NCBI GenBank assembly: GCA_041396685.1 | Contig: JAWKYD010000003.1 | Span: forward strand, 62,001 to 126,000 | Source: JAUIAI01 sp041396685 | GTDB taxonomy: Bacteria > Pseudomonadota > Gammaproteobacteria > Burkholderiales > Burkholderiaceae_E | Length of the DNA stretch: 64,000 nt | Direction of reading: 5' to 3' | In this document: positions 16,507 through 25,400 of the stretch, piece by piece | How the letters are laid out: every line of letters begins with the position of its first letter | How positions within the stretch are numbered: position 1 is the stretch's first letter | The notes under the pieces: model-generated | Databases searched by the model: none | What the model saw: only the letters and a program-made list of their open reading frames with translations | What the model was told of the DNA's origin: nothing | Made by a program: the position numbers and the translations under genes

Positions 16507-17787
16507 ATGGACTTCCGACCCAGCCCGCGCAGCGCCGAACTCGCAGCGCGGGTCGACGACTTCATGGCCCGGCACGTCTTTCCGGCCGAGCATTCGTATC
16601 GCGAGCAGGTGCACTGTGGCGATGAGCAAGCGCGTTACCGCACGCCCCCGATCGTTCGGTCGCTGAAGCTGCTGGCGCGCGAGCAGGGGCTCTGGAATCT
16701 GTTCCTGCCCGGCGATCACGGCGCCGGGCTGACCAATCTCGAATACGCGCCTCTGGCCGAATCCATGGGCCGGGTGTTGTGGGCCAGCGAGGTCTTCAAT
16801 TGCTCGGCGCCCGACACCGGCAACATGGAGGTGCTCGCGCAATACGGGTCGGCCGAGCAGCAGCAGCGCTGGCTGGTGCCCTTGCTCGATGGCGCCATCC
16901 GCTCGTCGTTCTCGATGACCGAGCCGGAGGTGGCCTCGAGCGACGCCACCAACATCCGCTGCGAAATTCGGCGTGTCGGCGACGAATACGTCATCAACGG
17001 GCGCAAGTGGTTCACCTCCGGCGCGCTCAACGAGGATTGCAAGGTGTTGATCGTGATGGGGCTGACCGCGCCCGATCACCCCGATGTCCACAAGCGCCAG
17101 TCGATGATCCTGGTGCCGCGCGACACCCCCGGGGTGCGCATCGTGCGCGACCTTCATGTCTTTGGCTATGACGATGCGCCGGTCGGCCACCCTGAGATCG
17201 TCTACGACGACGTCCGGGTACCCGCCTCGAACATGATCCTGGGCGAGGGACGCGGCTTCGAGATCGCCCAGGGCCGGCTCGGGCCCGGCCGAATCCACCA
17301 CTGCATGCGCCTGATCGGGTGCGCCCAGCGGGCGCTCGAGCTGATGTGCCGACGCGCGACCCTGCGCGAGGCCTTCGGGCGCCGTCTTTCCGAGCATGGC
17401 AGCGTACGCGAGGATATCGCGCGGGCCTTCTGCGAGGTCGAGCAGGCCAGGCTGTTGACGCTGCGCGCGGCCGACAAGATGGACCGTGAGGGCAACAAGG
17501 CGGCCCGCGATCTGATCGCGGCCGCCAAGATCGTCGTGCCGGCGATGGCCGGTCGGGTCATCGATGCCGCGATCCAGGTCTTCGGCGGCGCTGGAGTCTC
17601 GCAAGACACCTTCCTGGCCGAGGCCTATACCTACGCGCGCTTCATGCGCATGGGCGACGGGCCCGACCAGGTACACCTGGCCGCACTCGGGCGTGCGCTG
17701 GTGCGGCGCCACGGCGAACAGATCTCGCCCCAGACCGCCGCGGCCGAGCCACGCCCTCGCTCCGAAGCGGCATTGTTCCAGTGGTGA
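16507..17787 (+). CDS. Acyl-CoA dehydrogenase (ACAD10/11-like)
   Basis: A 426-residue FAD enzyme for alpha,beta-oxidation of an acyl-CoA. The N-terminal helical domain begins MDFRPSPRSAELAARVDDFM. The FAD/substrate motif FSMTEPEVASSDATNI, the beta domain (INGRKWFTSGAL) and the C-terminal helix FGRRLSEHGSVREDIA with QVFGGAGVSQDTFLAEAYT are all typical of the ACAD10/11 branch, which favours longer or branched acyl groups. A start immediately after GGAGACGTAA is well supported. It stands alone on the plus strand, followed by a short-chain dehydrogenase remnant and an orphan binding protein, which suggests a rearranged catabolic cluster. Confidence 0.93.
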   Translation: MDFRPSPRSAELAARVDDFMARHVFPAEHSYREQVHCGDEQARYRTPPIVRSLKLLAREQGLWNLFLPGDHGAGLTNLEYAPLAESMGRVLWASEVFNCSAPDTGNMEVLAQYGSAEQQQRWLVPLLDGAIRSSFSMTEPEVASSDATNIRCEIRRVGDEYVINGRKWFTSGALNEDCKVLIVMGLTAPDHPDVHKRQSMILVPRDTPGVRIVRDLHVFGYDDAPVGHPEIVYDDVRVPASNMILGEGRGFEIAQGRLGPGRIHHCMRLIGCAQRALELMCRRATLREAFGRRLSEHGSVREDIARAFCEVEQARLLTLRAADKMDREGNKAARDLIAAAKIVVPAMAGRVIDAAIQVFGGAGVSQDTFLAEAYTYARFMRMGDGPDQVHLAALGRALVRRHGEQISPQTAAAEPRPRSEAALFQW

Positions 17788-17797
17788 GCAGACCGAT

Positions 17798-17875
17798 GAA
17801 GTCGATGGCCGGATCGTCGTCGTGACCGATGCCGGCGGCGGTATCGGCGCGGCCCCGGCCCGTCGCTTGATCGGG
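17798..17875 (+). pseudogene. Remnant of a short-chain dehydrogenase N-terminus
   Basis: Reading in frame from 17798 gives EVDGRIVVVTDAGGGIGAAP followed by ARRLIG. This matches the NAD(P)-binding start of SDR enzymes (GKVVVVTGAGGGIGRAIARRLA) along about 25 codons. The family pattern is then lost and the frame stops at 17941. The motif's first glycine (TGAG) has become aspartate. No ATG with a ribosome site opens this frame. The remaining part of the 258-bp gap to the next gene shows nothing else. Confidence 0.55.
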
Positions 17876-18045
17876 CTCACGATCCGGCAAGGGCTCATCC
17901 ATAGCCAGTTGACACAAGACGCGTGTGGTCGGCGCGCATAGCCTTCACGGCGACGGATCGGCCCCTCGGATCGGCGTCTGGCGGGGGCCAAGGTTGGTGC
18001 CGGGGGCGATCGACCAATCTCGAATGTATAAACAGGGAGACTGAC

Positions 18046-19266
18046 ATGGTGTCAAAGAACCGTCGTTCGATTCTGGCCGGGGCGTCGGCCGCGGCCGCAA
18101 GCATGATGGCGCCAACGCTCGCACGGGCCGCCAAGCTGCCCGGCGTGACCGATACCGAGTTGCTGATCGGCACGACCACCTCGCTCAGCGGTCCGGTGTC
18201 CGCGCTCGGCACGATCAACAAGGCGCAGGCAGCCTATTTCGACATGGTCAATGCGATGGGTGGCATTGCCGGCCGCAAGATCAAGTACATCATGTACGAC
18301 GACGGTTTCTCGCCGCCGAAGACCCTCGAGCGCACGCGCGAACTCATCGAGCGCGACGAGGTCGCCTTCCTGTTGTCGCAACTGGGTACCGGTCCCAATT
18401 CGGCGATCGTCAAGTACGTGAACAAGCTAGGCGTTCCGCACCTGTTCCTGTCGGTGAACGGCGACAAGTGGGGCGACTACAAGAGCTATCCGTGGACGCT
18501 GCCGTTTGCGCCCAGCGCGCGCGTGGAGTCGCAGATCTTCATCAAGCATGCGCTGCAGCAAAAGGCCGACGCCAAGATCGCGATCCTGTACCAGAACGAC
18601 GACCTGGGGCGCGACTTCGTCGCCGGCGCCAAAGATCTGCTCGGCGACAAGTACGACAAGATCGTCACGGCGATGTCTTACGAGGTAACCGACCCGACCG
18701 TGGATTCCCAGCTGATTGCGCTCAAGGCGAGCGGCGCGGACGCACTGATCTCGGGGGTGACCGGCAAGTTTGGCGCGATGTCCATCCGCAAGGTGCACGA
18801 TCTCGGTTGGAAGGCCACCCACTACATCACGAGCGGGGTGTCGTCGGTGGCCTCGACCATCAAACCGGCCGGACCCGAGCGCGCTGTCGGCGTGATCACG
18901 TCGGTATATGCCAAGGACGTCAGCGACCCGGCCTGGGCCAATGATCCGGGCATCAATGCCTACAAGGAATTCATGGCCAAGTATTACCCGGCGGGCAACC
19001 CGAACGAGTACTACAACTCCTACGGTTACATGGTCGCGAAGGTCATGCACCAGGTGTTGGAGCAGTGCAAGGGCGACTTCTCGCGCAAGAACATCATGGC
19101 GCAGGCCAACAGCCTGAACAAGGTCGAAAGCCCGATCCTGCTGCCCGGCATCACGGTCAGCACCAGCCCGACCAATCATCGGCCCCTGCGGCAGATGCAG
19201 CTCCAGCGTTGGAGCGGCGAAAAGTGGGATCGTTTCGGCGAAATCATCGCTGCCACCGAAGGCTGA
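18046..19266 (+). CDS. ABC transporter substrate-binding protein, branched-chain amino acid (LivK) type
   Basis: A 406-residue periplasmic receptor of the Peripla_BP_6 family. The ATG at 18046 has a CAGGGAGA ribosome site and gives an N-terminus with twin arginines (NRRSILAGASAAAASMM), so export may go through Tat. The mature start TDTELLIGTTTSLSGPVSALG is the family's typical first strand and ligand loop. No permease or ATPase gene adjoins, so it must work with components encoded elsewhere or act as a sensor. Proteins of this subgroup often bind aromatic or other carboxylates instead of amino acids. The ligand here is unknown, but the catabolic surroundings fit such a role. Confidence 0.9.
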   Translation: MVSKNRRSILAGASAAAASMMAPTLARAAKLPGVTDTELLIGTTTSLSGPVSALGTINKAQAAYFDMVNAMGGIAGRKIKYIMYDDGFSPPKTLERTRELIERDEVAFLLSQLGTGPNSAIVKYVNKLGVPHLFLSVNGDKWGDYKSYPWTLPFAPSARVESQIFIKHALQQKADAKIAILYQNDDLGRDFVAGAKDLLGDKYDKIVTAMSYEVTDPTVDSQLIALKASGADALISGVTGKFGAMSIRKVHDLGWKATHYITSGVSSVASTIKPAGPERAVGVITSVYAKDVSDPAWANDPGINAYKEFMAKYYPAGNPNEYYNSYGYMVAKVMHQVLEQCKGDFSRKNIMAQANSLNKVESPILLPGITVSTSPTNHRPLRQMQLQRWSGEKWDRFGEIIAATEG

Positions 19267-19296
19267 CGCGCGCAACGGGCTTGTCGCCCACACCGG

Positions 19297-19332
19297 AAAC
19301 CGCCAGGGATGGCAGCCGTGCCTGGCGGCTTT
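19297..19332 (+). terminator. Probable terminator of the LivK-type gene
   Basis: AAACCGCCAGG (19297-19307) pairs with CCTGGCGGCTTT (19321-19332), with one bulged base and a 13-nt loop. The stem lies 31 bp after the stop codon and ends in CTTTC. The rest of the 368-bp gap to the AraC gene shows only that gene's AGGAGAGAA ribosome site. Confidence 0.5.
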
Positions 19333-19634
19333 CGAGCGTGAGTTCCCCTGCCGATCGCTGTCGCGCGAACTCGGTGACGATCCGGCACTCGTCGGGTCCG
19401 TGCGGGCAAACGGCGGGCCGGCCGGGTTGTCGAGCGCGCCCGCAATGCCGCCCGATAGCGGGCCCAAGCCGCGCCACGCCGGTTCGCTTCCGAGAGCGAG
19501 TCGCAGACTCGTGACTCATCTCTGCGGCCTGCTACAGTATCGCCACGGGCCAAAGCCGCCCGGGATCCTGCCGCACCGGCATCAGTCGGCTGCGCCGGTC
19601 TCGATCACAACCGGCACCCGGAGGAGAGAAGTGC

Positions 19635-20423
19635 ATGCGCGCGCGACAGGCGAGTGAGCGTTTCATGTGGCTGTCGGCCGACCGCATCCTGTATGTCGGG
19701 CTCCTGGGTGCGCCGACGACCCGCGTGATGGGCAGCATCAATGTGTACGTGCCGGCGTCGGGACACGTACGCCTGCGTGTGGCTGGCGGGCCATGGCGGT
19801 GCGGCGAGATGGCGGTGGTCCAGCCCTACGTGCCGCACGAGGTGTCCACCGATGCCGCGCTCGTTCTCGCAATCCAGATCGAGGCCGAGACGGTCGATGT
19901 CGCCGCGCTGCCGTCACGACTTGCCCTGAGCGGCGTGGCGGACGATCGAGCGTTCGTCGACCGTGTCCGGGATTCGGCCGAATGGATGCGTCAGCGGGGC
20001 GATGGCCTCGATCTGGCGACGATCGAGTTCGACGAACGCCTTTTCGGTGCCGCTCTTCTGCGTCGCGACATCGATCCGAGAATCGCCCGGGTCATCGATT
20101 TCATTCGCCGCGATCCGACGCGCGCTGCCGCGGCACGCGACTGTGCCGCGCTGGTGGGGCTGTCGTTCTCCCGCTTCCTGCATCTGTTCAGGCAGGAAAT
20201 CGGCGCGCCGTTTCGCGGCTTTCGCACCTGGAAGCGGGCGCGCAGCCTGCTGAACTACGTGAACCGCGATATCAATCTCGCCCATGTCGCGCTCGATGTC
20301 GGCTATCCGGACAGCACGCATTTCAGTCATTCGATCCGCCAGATCTACGGGCTAAGGCCGAAAGACATCTTTGCGGGGTCGCGCCGTCTGGCGATCTACT
20401 CGCCGGCGCAGCGTCCTGCCTGA
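19635..20423 (+). CDS. AraC-family transcriptional regulator
   Basis: A 262-residue regulator. The N-terminal part (about 1-95) looks like a small cupin sensing domain. The C-terminal 100 residues carry the double helix-turn-helix of the family: AALVGLSFSRFLHLFRQEIG, then LAHVALDVGYPDSTHFSHSI. The tail YGLRPKDI is also family-typical. ATG at 19635 follows a strong AGGAGAGAA site. It converges on the acyl-CoA ligase gene. Its targets are probably among the neighbouring catabolic genes, by proximity only, and no binding site was recognised. Confidence 0.92.
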   Translation: MRARQASERFMWLSADRILYVGLLGAPTTRVMGSINVYVPASGHVRLRVAGGPWRCGEMAVVQPYVPHEVSTDAALVLAIQIEAETVDVAALPSRLALSGVADDRAFVDRVRDSAEWMRQRGDGLDLATIEFDERLFGAALLRRDIDPRIARVIDFIRRDPTRAAAARDCAALVGLSFSRFLHLFRQEIGAPFRGFRTWKRARSLLNYVNRDINLAHVALDVGYPDSTHFSHSIRQIYGLRPKDIFAGSRRLAIYSPAQRPA

Positions 20424-20501
20424 GGCCGTTCGACGACCTTCAGCGCTTTGACGGCGTGTGATCCTGCGTCGTTCGCGAGGGCGACGGTGCGGTGCCGCCG
20501 A

Positions 20502-22124
20502 TCACGACACGGCGCGCTCACGACCCTGCCAGTAGGGCTCGCGCAGTGTGCGTTTGAGCACCTTGCCGCTCGGATTGCGCGGCAAGGTGGCCACGAAATC
20601 CACCGATTTCGGGCACTTGTAGCGCGCCAGGCGCTCGCGGACCCACGCCAGCAGTTCGTCGCCGTCGACCGTTTTCCCCGGACGCAGCACGACGCAGGCC
20701 TTGACCGCCTCGCCCCAGCGAGCATCCGGCACGCCGATGACCGCGACCTCGGCGATGGCGGGATGGGCTGCCATGGCGTTCTCGACCTCGGCCGGGTAGA
20801 TGTTCTCGCCGCCGGAGATGATCATGTCTTTGATGCGGTCGTGAATGTAGAGGACGCCCTCGCGGTGGTAGCCGGCATCACCCGTTCGCAGCCAGCCGCC
20901 GAGCTCGTCGCGCCCCTCGGGAAAGACCTCGGCCGTGGCCTCGGGATTGCGCCAATAGCCGATCATGTTCTGCGGTGTCCGCGCCCAGATCTCACCGACC
21001 GCGCCCTCGTCGCAGTCGGCACCGGTGGCCGGGTCGACGACGCGGATCTCGACCCCCGGCGAGGGCGTGCCGGCACTGCGCAGCAGGTGTGCCCGCGGGC
21101 CGCCCGGATCGTGGTCTTCCGGGAGCAACCAGGTCGCCGGGCCGGTCACCTCGGTCATGCCGTAAACCTGCAACAGGCCGCAGCCAAAGCGATGCCTGGC
21201 CTCCGCGAGCAGCGACTCCGCGACCGGCGAGCCGCCATACGACACCGCCCGCAGCGATCTGAAATCGGCGCCCTCGGCGGCCGGATGCTGCAGCACGAAC
21301 AACATCATGGCCGGCACCAGGAACATGTGGGTGATGCGTTCCTGCTCGACGGCGGCGATCGTGGTGGCCGGCTCGAAGGCCGGATGGAAGCGCGTGCGCC
21401 CGCCCTCGATCAAGGTGGTCAATGCGTTTTCGACGCCGGCGATGTGAAACGACGGGAGAGCATTGAGCATGCGCGTCTCGGCATCGATCCGATAGACCAT
21501 GGCGTATGCGCAGCAGGCCAGCATCAGGTTGTGGCTGGACATGACAACGCCTTTGGGCAGCCCCGTCGTGCCCGACGAATAGAGCTGCAGGGCGGCATCG
21601 TCCGGGGCACCGTCTCGATGCGGATCGCGCGGCTCGAAACGGCTGGTCCAGCTCGCGAACCCGCTTTGCTGGGGCGTGTTGCCATCCGTGAGCAGGACCT
21701 GTTGCAGCATCGGGAACTCAGTACCGACCAGCGCCGGCGCGAATTCGAGGTCGGTCAGCAGCAGACGGGCCTGCGAGTCGGTCAGCACATAGGCGATCTC
21801 GGGGGGCGCGAGCCGCCAGTTCAGGGCGGCGCAGACGGCGCCGACGCGGGCCGCGGCAATCATCAGCAGAGTGCTTTCGGCGCCATGACGCGTCAGGCAG
21901 GCGACCCGGTCGCCGTGGCCGATGCCGAGTTCGAGCAGCCCCTGGGCGATCCGGTTCGCCGCCTCGTCGGCCTCGCGGTAGGTCCACGAACGGCTCGGCG
22001 TATCGAAGGCAATGCTGTCGCCGCGATCGCGAGCCTGGCGGCGCAGCGGATCGCCGAGGAGCGCGTCGCGCGGGCTCAACGCGCTGGCGGACAGGGCGGG
22101 GCGGAGAATAAGCGATCGAGTCAT
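20502..22124 (-). CDS. Acyl-CoA ligase (AMP-forming, FadD/AMP-binding family)
   Basis: A 540-residue adenylate-forming ligase that activates a carboxylic acid to its CoA ester. It shows the P-loop-like motif YSSGTTGLPKGV, the core motif YGMTEVTG, the hinge GWLRTGDAGYHREGVLYIHDR, DMIISGGENIYPAEVE, and the catalytic lysine context PRNPSGKVLKR near the C-terminus. The ATG at 22124 yields a family-typical start. Upstream in-frame residues are unsupported. It is divergent from the medium-chain reductase (175 bp between starts) and probably feeds acyl-CoA to the dehydrogenase at 16507. The substrate could be a fatty or an aromatic acid, and the sequence does not decide this. Confidence 0.92.
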   Translation of the reverse strand: MTRSLILRPALSASALSPRDALLGDPLRRQARDRGDSIAFDTPSRSWTYREADEAANRIAQGLLELGIGHGDRVACLTRHGAESTLLMIAAARVGAVCAALNWRLAPPEIAYVLTDSQARLLLTDLEFAPALVGTEFPMLQQVLLTDGNTPQQSGFASWTSRFEPRDPHRDGAPDDAALQLYSSGTTGLPKGVVMSSHNLMLACCAYAMVYRIDAETRMLNALPSFHIAGVENALTTLIEGGRTRFHPAFEPATTIAAVEQERITHMFLVPAMMLFVLQHPAAEGADFRSLRAVSYGGSPVAESLLAEARHRFGCGLLQVYGMTEVTGPATWLLPEDHDPGGPRAHLLRSAGTPSPGVEIRVVDPATGADCDEGAVGEIWARTPQNMIGYWRNPEATAEVFPEGRDELGGWLRTGDAGYHREGVLYIHDRIKDMIISGGENIYPAEVENAMAAHPAIAEVAVIGVPDARWGEAVKACVVLRPGKTVDGDELLAWVRERLARYKCPKSVDFVATLPRNPSGKVLKRTLREPYWQGRERAVS

Positions 22125-22299
22125 GGCGGGTGGTGAAACGAACGATTGCGGAGGGCCGCAGGCTAGACCGTGACGCCAGCGAAGTCTTGTGCGATCTGGC
22201 TGTCCTCGTACTACCACCGTCGCCTGCCGTCGCCAAGGGCAGAATGCAGTGGAGGCATCCGTGCCGATCGCCGCAATCACTCACACAGACGGGAAACCG

Positions 22300-23283
22300 A
22301 TGAAGATCGTCCAGGCCAGTTCGCTCGATTCGATCGATGACTACAGGCTCTCGGAAGCCGATGAGCCACGGCCCGCGCCAGGCGAGATCGCGATCCGCGT
22401 CGCCGCCTGCGGGGTCGGCTACGTGGATTCGTTGGTCGCGCTCGGCCGCTATCAGGTCAAGCCGCCGTTACCGCACATCCCGGGCAAGGAGGTCGCCGGC
22501 CGCATCCATGCCCTCGGTGCGGACGTCAGCGGATTCCAGATCGGCGAACGTGTACTCGCGGGCGTGGAAGGGGGATTTGCCGAGGTCGTGCGTGCGCCAG
22601 CGGCGGCGGTGTTCCGCATCCCCGCGCGAATGAACTTCGCGCAGGCCGCCGGTTTCCGGATCAACTACCTGACAGCGCTGCACGGCCTGCGTGACCGGGC
22701 GCGGCTCGGCGCCGGCGAGCGGCTGCTGGTCCTGGGCGCCGCCGGCGGAGTCGGCATGGCCGCCGTGCAGGTCGGACGTGCGCTGGGCGCGACCGTGGTG
22801 GCCGCCGCCTCCACCCCGGCCAAGCGCGCCTATGCGCTCGAGCACGGTGCGCATCTCGCTCTCGATACCGATCCGGACGGATGGCGCGAGCGTCTGAAGT
22901 CGGCCTGTGGTGACGTCGGGCCGGATGTCGTGTTCGATCCGGTCTGCGGGCCGCTGTTCGAGCCGGCGTTTCGTTCGCTGCGCTGGGGCGGCCGCCTGCT
23001 GGTGGTGGGCTTCGCCGGTGGGCCGATCCCGGCCTTGCGGGCGAACCTGCCGCTGATGAAGGGCGCCGCCCTGGTCGGCGTCGACGTGCGTCAGTTCATG
23101 CTGTTCGAGACCGCCCGCGCAGACGCCCAGCTCGACGAACTGCTGACCTGGGCCGGGGACGGTCGACTCGATCCGCCGGTCGGCCGTGAGTTCGCCTTCG
23201 ACGACTACCGGGCCGCCCTCGAGTTCGCGCTGTCGGGGCAGGGCAGTGGCAAGACTGTGCTGCGCATCGGCGACGACGGGTGA
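22300..23283 (+). CDS. Zinc-independent medium-chain reductase (NADPH:quinone oxidoreductase-like)
   Basis: A 327-residue MDR-family oxidoreductase. The N-terminal GroES-like domain includes CGVGYVDSLVALGRY and PGKEVAGRIHALG. The nucleotide-binding domain has LGAAGGVGMAAVQVGRALG. Zinc-ligand cysteines are absent, so it belongs to the quinone/enoyl reductase branch. The ATG at 22300 was chosen because it begins the conserved strand MKIVQA. The next gene starts within about 150 bp on the same strand. It probably reduces an enoyl, quinone or aldehyde intermediate of the local pathway. Confidence 0.9.
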   Translation: MKIVQASSLDSIDDYRLSEADEPRPAPGEIAIRVAACGVGYVDSLVALGRYQVKPPLPHIPGKEVAGRIHALGADVSGFQIGERVLAGVEGGFAEVVRAPAAAVFRIPARMNFAQAAGFRINYLTALHGLRDRARLGAGERLLVLGAAGGVGMAAVQVGRALGATVVAAASTPAKRAYALEHGAHLALDTDPDGWRERLKSACGDVGPDVVFDPVCGPLFEPAFRSLRWGGRLLVVGFAGGPIPALRANLPLMKGAALVGVDVRQFMLFETARADAQLDELLTWAGDGRLDPPVGREFAFDDYRAALEFALSGQGSGKTVLRIGDDG

Positions 23284-23435
23284 TGCATTGCCGCCCGCGG
23301 GCGTCCCTGGCCGGACCCGCCCAGCCGACGGGCCGACCGCGTCGACTGCGCGGAGTCGGGCGCCCCGTCGGCTGCCGCCCTGCAAACCTTAGACTTCATT
23401 CTTCTCTGAACCGTTCTATGCCTGGATCGACGAGC

Positions 23436-23978
23436 ATGTCCCTGCCTCCGCCCGATTGCGAACGTCTACCCGCCCACCGCCGCGCCATCACCGTACAAGC
23501 CTACGAGCGCACCGACGGTCTCTGGGATATCGAGGGTCATCTGTCGGACGCCTGGCCCACGCCGGTGCCGATGGCCGGCGGCCAGTTGCCGGCGGGCCAA
23601 CCGATGCACTCGATGTGGCTGCGGCTCACAGTCGATTCGACGGCGACGATCGTTGCCGCCACGGGGGTCGTGGCGGCCGGTCCCTATGGTGAGGCCTGCG
23701 CGGCGATCGGCCCCGATTACTCGAAGCTGGTCGGTGTGAAGGTGGCCGGCGGTTATCGTGCGGCCGTGCGCGATCTGTTCGGCCGCACCGCCGGCTGCAC
23801 CCACATGAACGAGCTCGCGGGGGTCATGGGCAGTGCCGTGCTGCAGGCGATGTGGGAAGTGTTGGTCGCCGATCCGGAGCGCAAGCCGTTCGCCATCGAC
23901 GGCTGCCACGCTTTGAAGGCGTCCGGGCCGCAAGTGGCCAGGTATTTTCCGCGCTGGTATCGGCCCGGGCAGAACTGA
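23436..23978 (+). CDS. DUF2889-family protein
   Basis: A 180-residue protein whose sequence HRRAITVQAYERTDGLWDIEG followed by HLSDAW is characteristic of the DUF2889 family, found widely in Proteobacteria near catabolic genes. CTHMNELAG (near residue 120) holds conserved Cys-His residues that might bind a metal. The function is not known. The ATG at 23436 and another at 23418 are both possible, and neither has a clear ribosome site. Spacing to the reductase upstream suggests co-transcription. Confidence 0.8.
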   Translation: MSLPPPDCERLPAHRRAITVQAYERTDGLWDIEGHLSDAWPTPVPMAGGQLPAGQPMHSMWLRLTVDSTATIVAATGVVAAGPYGEACAAIGPDYSKLVGVKVAGGYRAAVRDLFGRTAGCTHMNELAGVMGSAVLQAMWEVLVADPERKPFAIDGCHALKASGPQVARYFPRWYRPGQN

Positions 23979-24135
23979 ACCGAGGGAATCGGACCTGCCG
24001 ATGCCTTCCGGCGGACCTGCGAAACGCTGGACGCCGCGGCCGCGGCAAGTTTTCCGACAATCTTTGCGCGTTGCAAATATCGTCCGTCGCCGCGAGGTCG
24101 TTGGGGCAGAATGGCGACCGTCTTTGGACGGGATG

Positions 24136-24279
24136 ATGAAACGGACGATTTGCGCAATTCTGATCGCGGCGTTTGCCGCATTCAACGGCACGGGCACCGC
24201 ATCGGTGAACGAAGCCGAGGCCTCTGACGCCAAGCCTGCCAGGGTGCAGGCCGCACTGGTCGCCAGGCACGAAAGGTAG
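24136..24279 (+). CDS. Possible small secreted peptide
   Basis: A 47-residue frame with a textbook signal peptide shape: MKRTICAILIAAFAAFNGTG, then a short polar tail without cysteines. A GACGGG sequence precedes a double ATG. No homology was recognised, and this could be chance in a GC-rich gap. The rest of the 403-bp gap between the DUF2889 and reductase genes shows nothing else. Confidence 0.3.
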   Translation: MKRTICAILIAAFAAFNGTGTASVNEAEASDAKPARVQAALVARHER

Positions 24280-24381
24280 CGAGGCGCACTCCCACGCGCC
24301 CGGCCTCGCGGCTCGCGGGGTCATTCAGCTGATTCGGCACAATATCGGCCTTTCGAGACAGTCGCGATCACGCGGCAGGAG

Positions 24382-25314
24382 ATGACGCGCATGCGGATCG
24401 CGATCATGGGTGCCGGCGGGTTGGGCGGCTATTTCGGCGCCCGGCTCTGCCAGGGTGGTGCAGACGTTCACTTCATTGCCCGGGGCAGACACCTCGAGGC
24501 GATGCGAAGCGATGGCCTGCGTGTCGAGGGGCCCGAGCCGATCCACATCGCCGCGGTCAGCGCCACCGATGATCCGCGCGAACTCGGCACGGTCGACTTC
24601 GTCCTGGTGTGCGTGAAGCTGTGGGACACCGAGGCCGCGCTCGAGCTGATGCGCCCGCTGGTCGGTGCGCACACGACCCTCGTGTCGTTCCAGAACGGTG
24701 TGCTCAAGGACCAGATGCTGACCGGCGCCTACGACCGTTCGCAGGTCATGGGCGGTATCGGCTATGTGGCCGCGACGATCGACCGTCCGGGTGTCATCCG
24801 CCAGACCGGTCCGATGCAGAGGTTGTTGTTCGGCGAGTTCGACGGCTCACGATCCGGGCGGGGAGAGGCCTTGCTCGCCGGCTGCCTGGCGGGTGGCATC
24901 AATGCCGAACTCTCCGCCGATATCGTGCGTGAGATCTGGCAGAAGTACGTGTTCCTGGTGGGTCTGTCCGGGACCACGACGACGATTCGCAAGCCCATCG
25001 GCCCCATTCGCGAGAATGCCCAGACGCGCGCCTTCCTGCTCGACCTGATGCGCGAGGTGGTGGCGGTCGGGCGCGCCTACGGTGTCGATCTGCCCGAGGA
25101 CTACGCGCAGGCGCGATTGCAGTTCGCCGACGGCGTCGCCTTCGACATGACGTCGTCGATGCACCACGACCTCGAACGCGGCAATCGGCTCGAGGTGCGC
25201 TGGCTGGCCGGTGGCGTCGTCGAGCTCGGCCAGCACAAGGGCGTGCCGACGCCGTTGAATCGCGCCGTTGCCGACATTCTGGCCTTGCACGCGGGCGGCA
25301 GCGGTGGTCGGTGA
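24382..25314 (+). CDS. Ketopantoate reductase-like oxidoreductase (PanE/ApbA family)
   Basis: A 310-residue NADPH-dependent enzyme with the dinucleotide motif MGAGGLGGYFGARL at residues 9-22, the lysine region VCVKLWDTE, the mid-domain FQNGV and the C-terminal helix EVRWLAGGVVELGQHKGVPTP with the family glutamate. A CAGGAG ribosome site supports the start. No panB/panC adjoins. In catabolic settings PanE paralogues reduce other 2-oxo acids, so biosynthesis of pantothenate is only one possibility. It converges on the dioxygenase operon across a short tandem duplication. Confidence 0.88.
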   Translation: MTRMRIAIMGAGGLGGYFGARLCQGGADVHFIARGRHLEAMRSDGLRVEGPEPIHIAAVSATDDPRELGTVDFVLVCVKLWDTEAALELMRPLVGAHTTLVSFQNGVLKDQMLTGAYDRSQVMGGIGYVAATIDRPGVIRQTGPMQRLLFGEFDGSRSGRGEALLAGCLAGGINAELSADIVREIWQKYVFLVGLSGTTTTIRKPIGPIRENAQTRAFLLDLMREVVAVGRAYGVDLPEDYAQARLQFADGVAFDMTSSMHHDLERGNRLEVRWLAGGVVELGQHKGVPTPLNRAVADILALHAGGSGGR

Positions 25315-25327
25315 TTCCGGCTGGCGG

Positions 25328-25383
25328 CGACGCTCGGCCCGCATGACCGGGCGGGCGACGCTCGGCCCGCATGACCGGGCGGG
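25328..25383. repeat. Perfect 28-bp tandem duplication
   Basis: Positions 25328-25355 and 25356-25383 are identical (unit begins CGACGCTCGGCCCGCATGAC). The duplication fills most of the 86-bp gap between the two convergent genes, and a shorter partial match follows. It looks recent because the copies do not differ. Confidence 0.95.
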
Positions 25384-25400
25384 CACTGAAACCGCGACGC

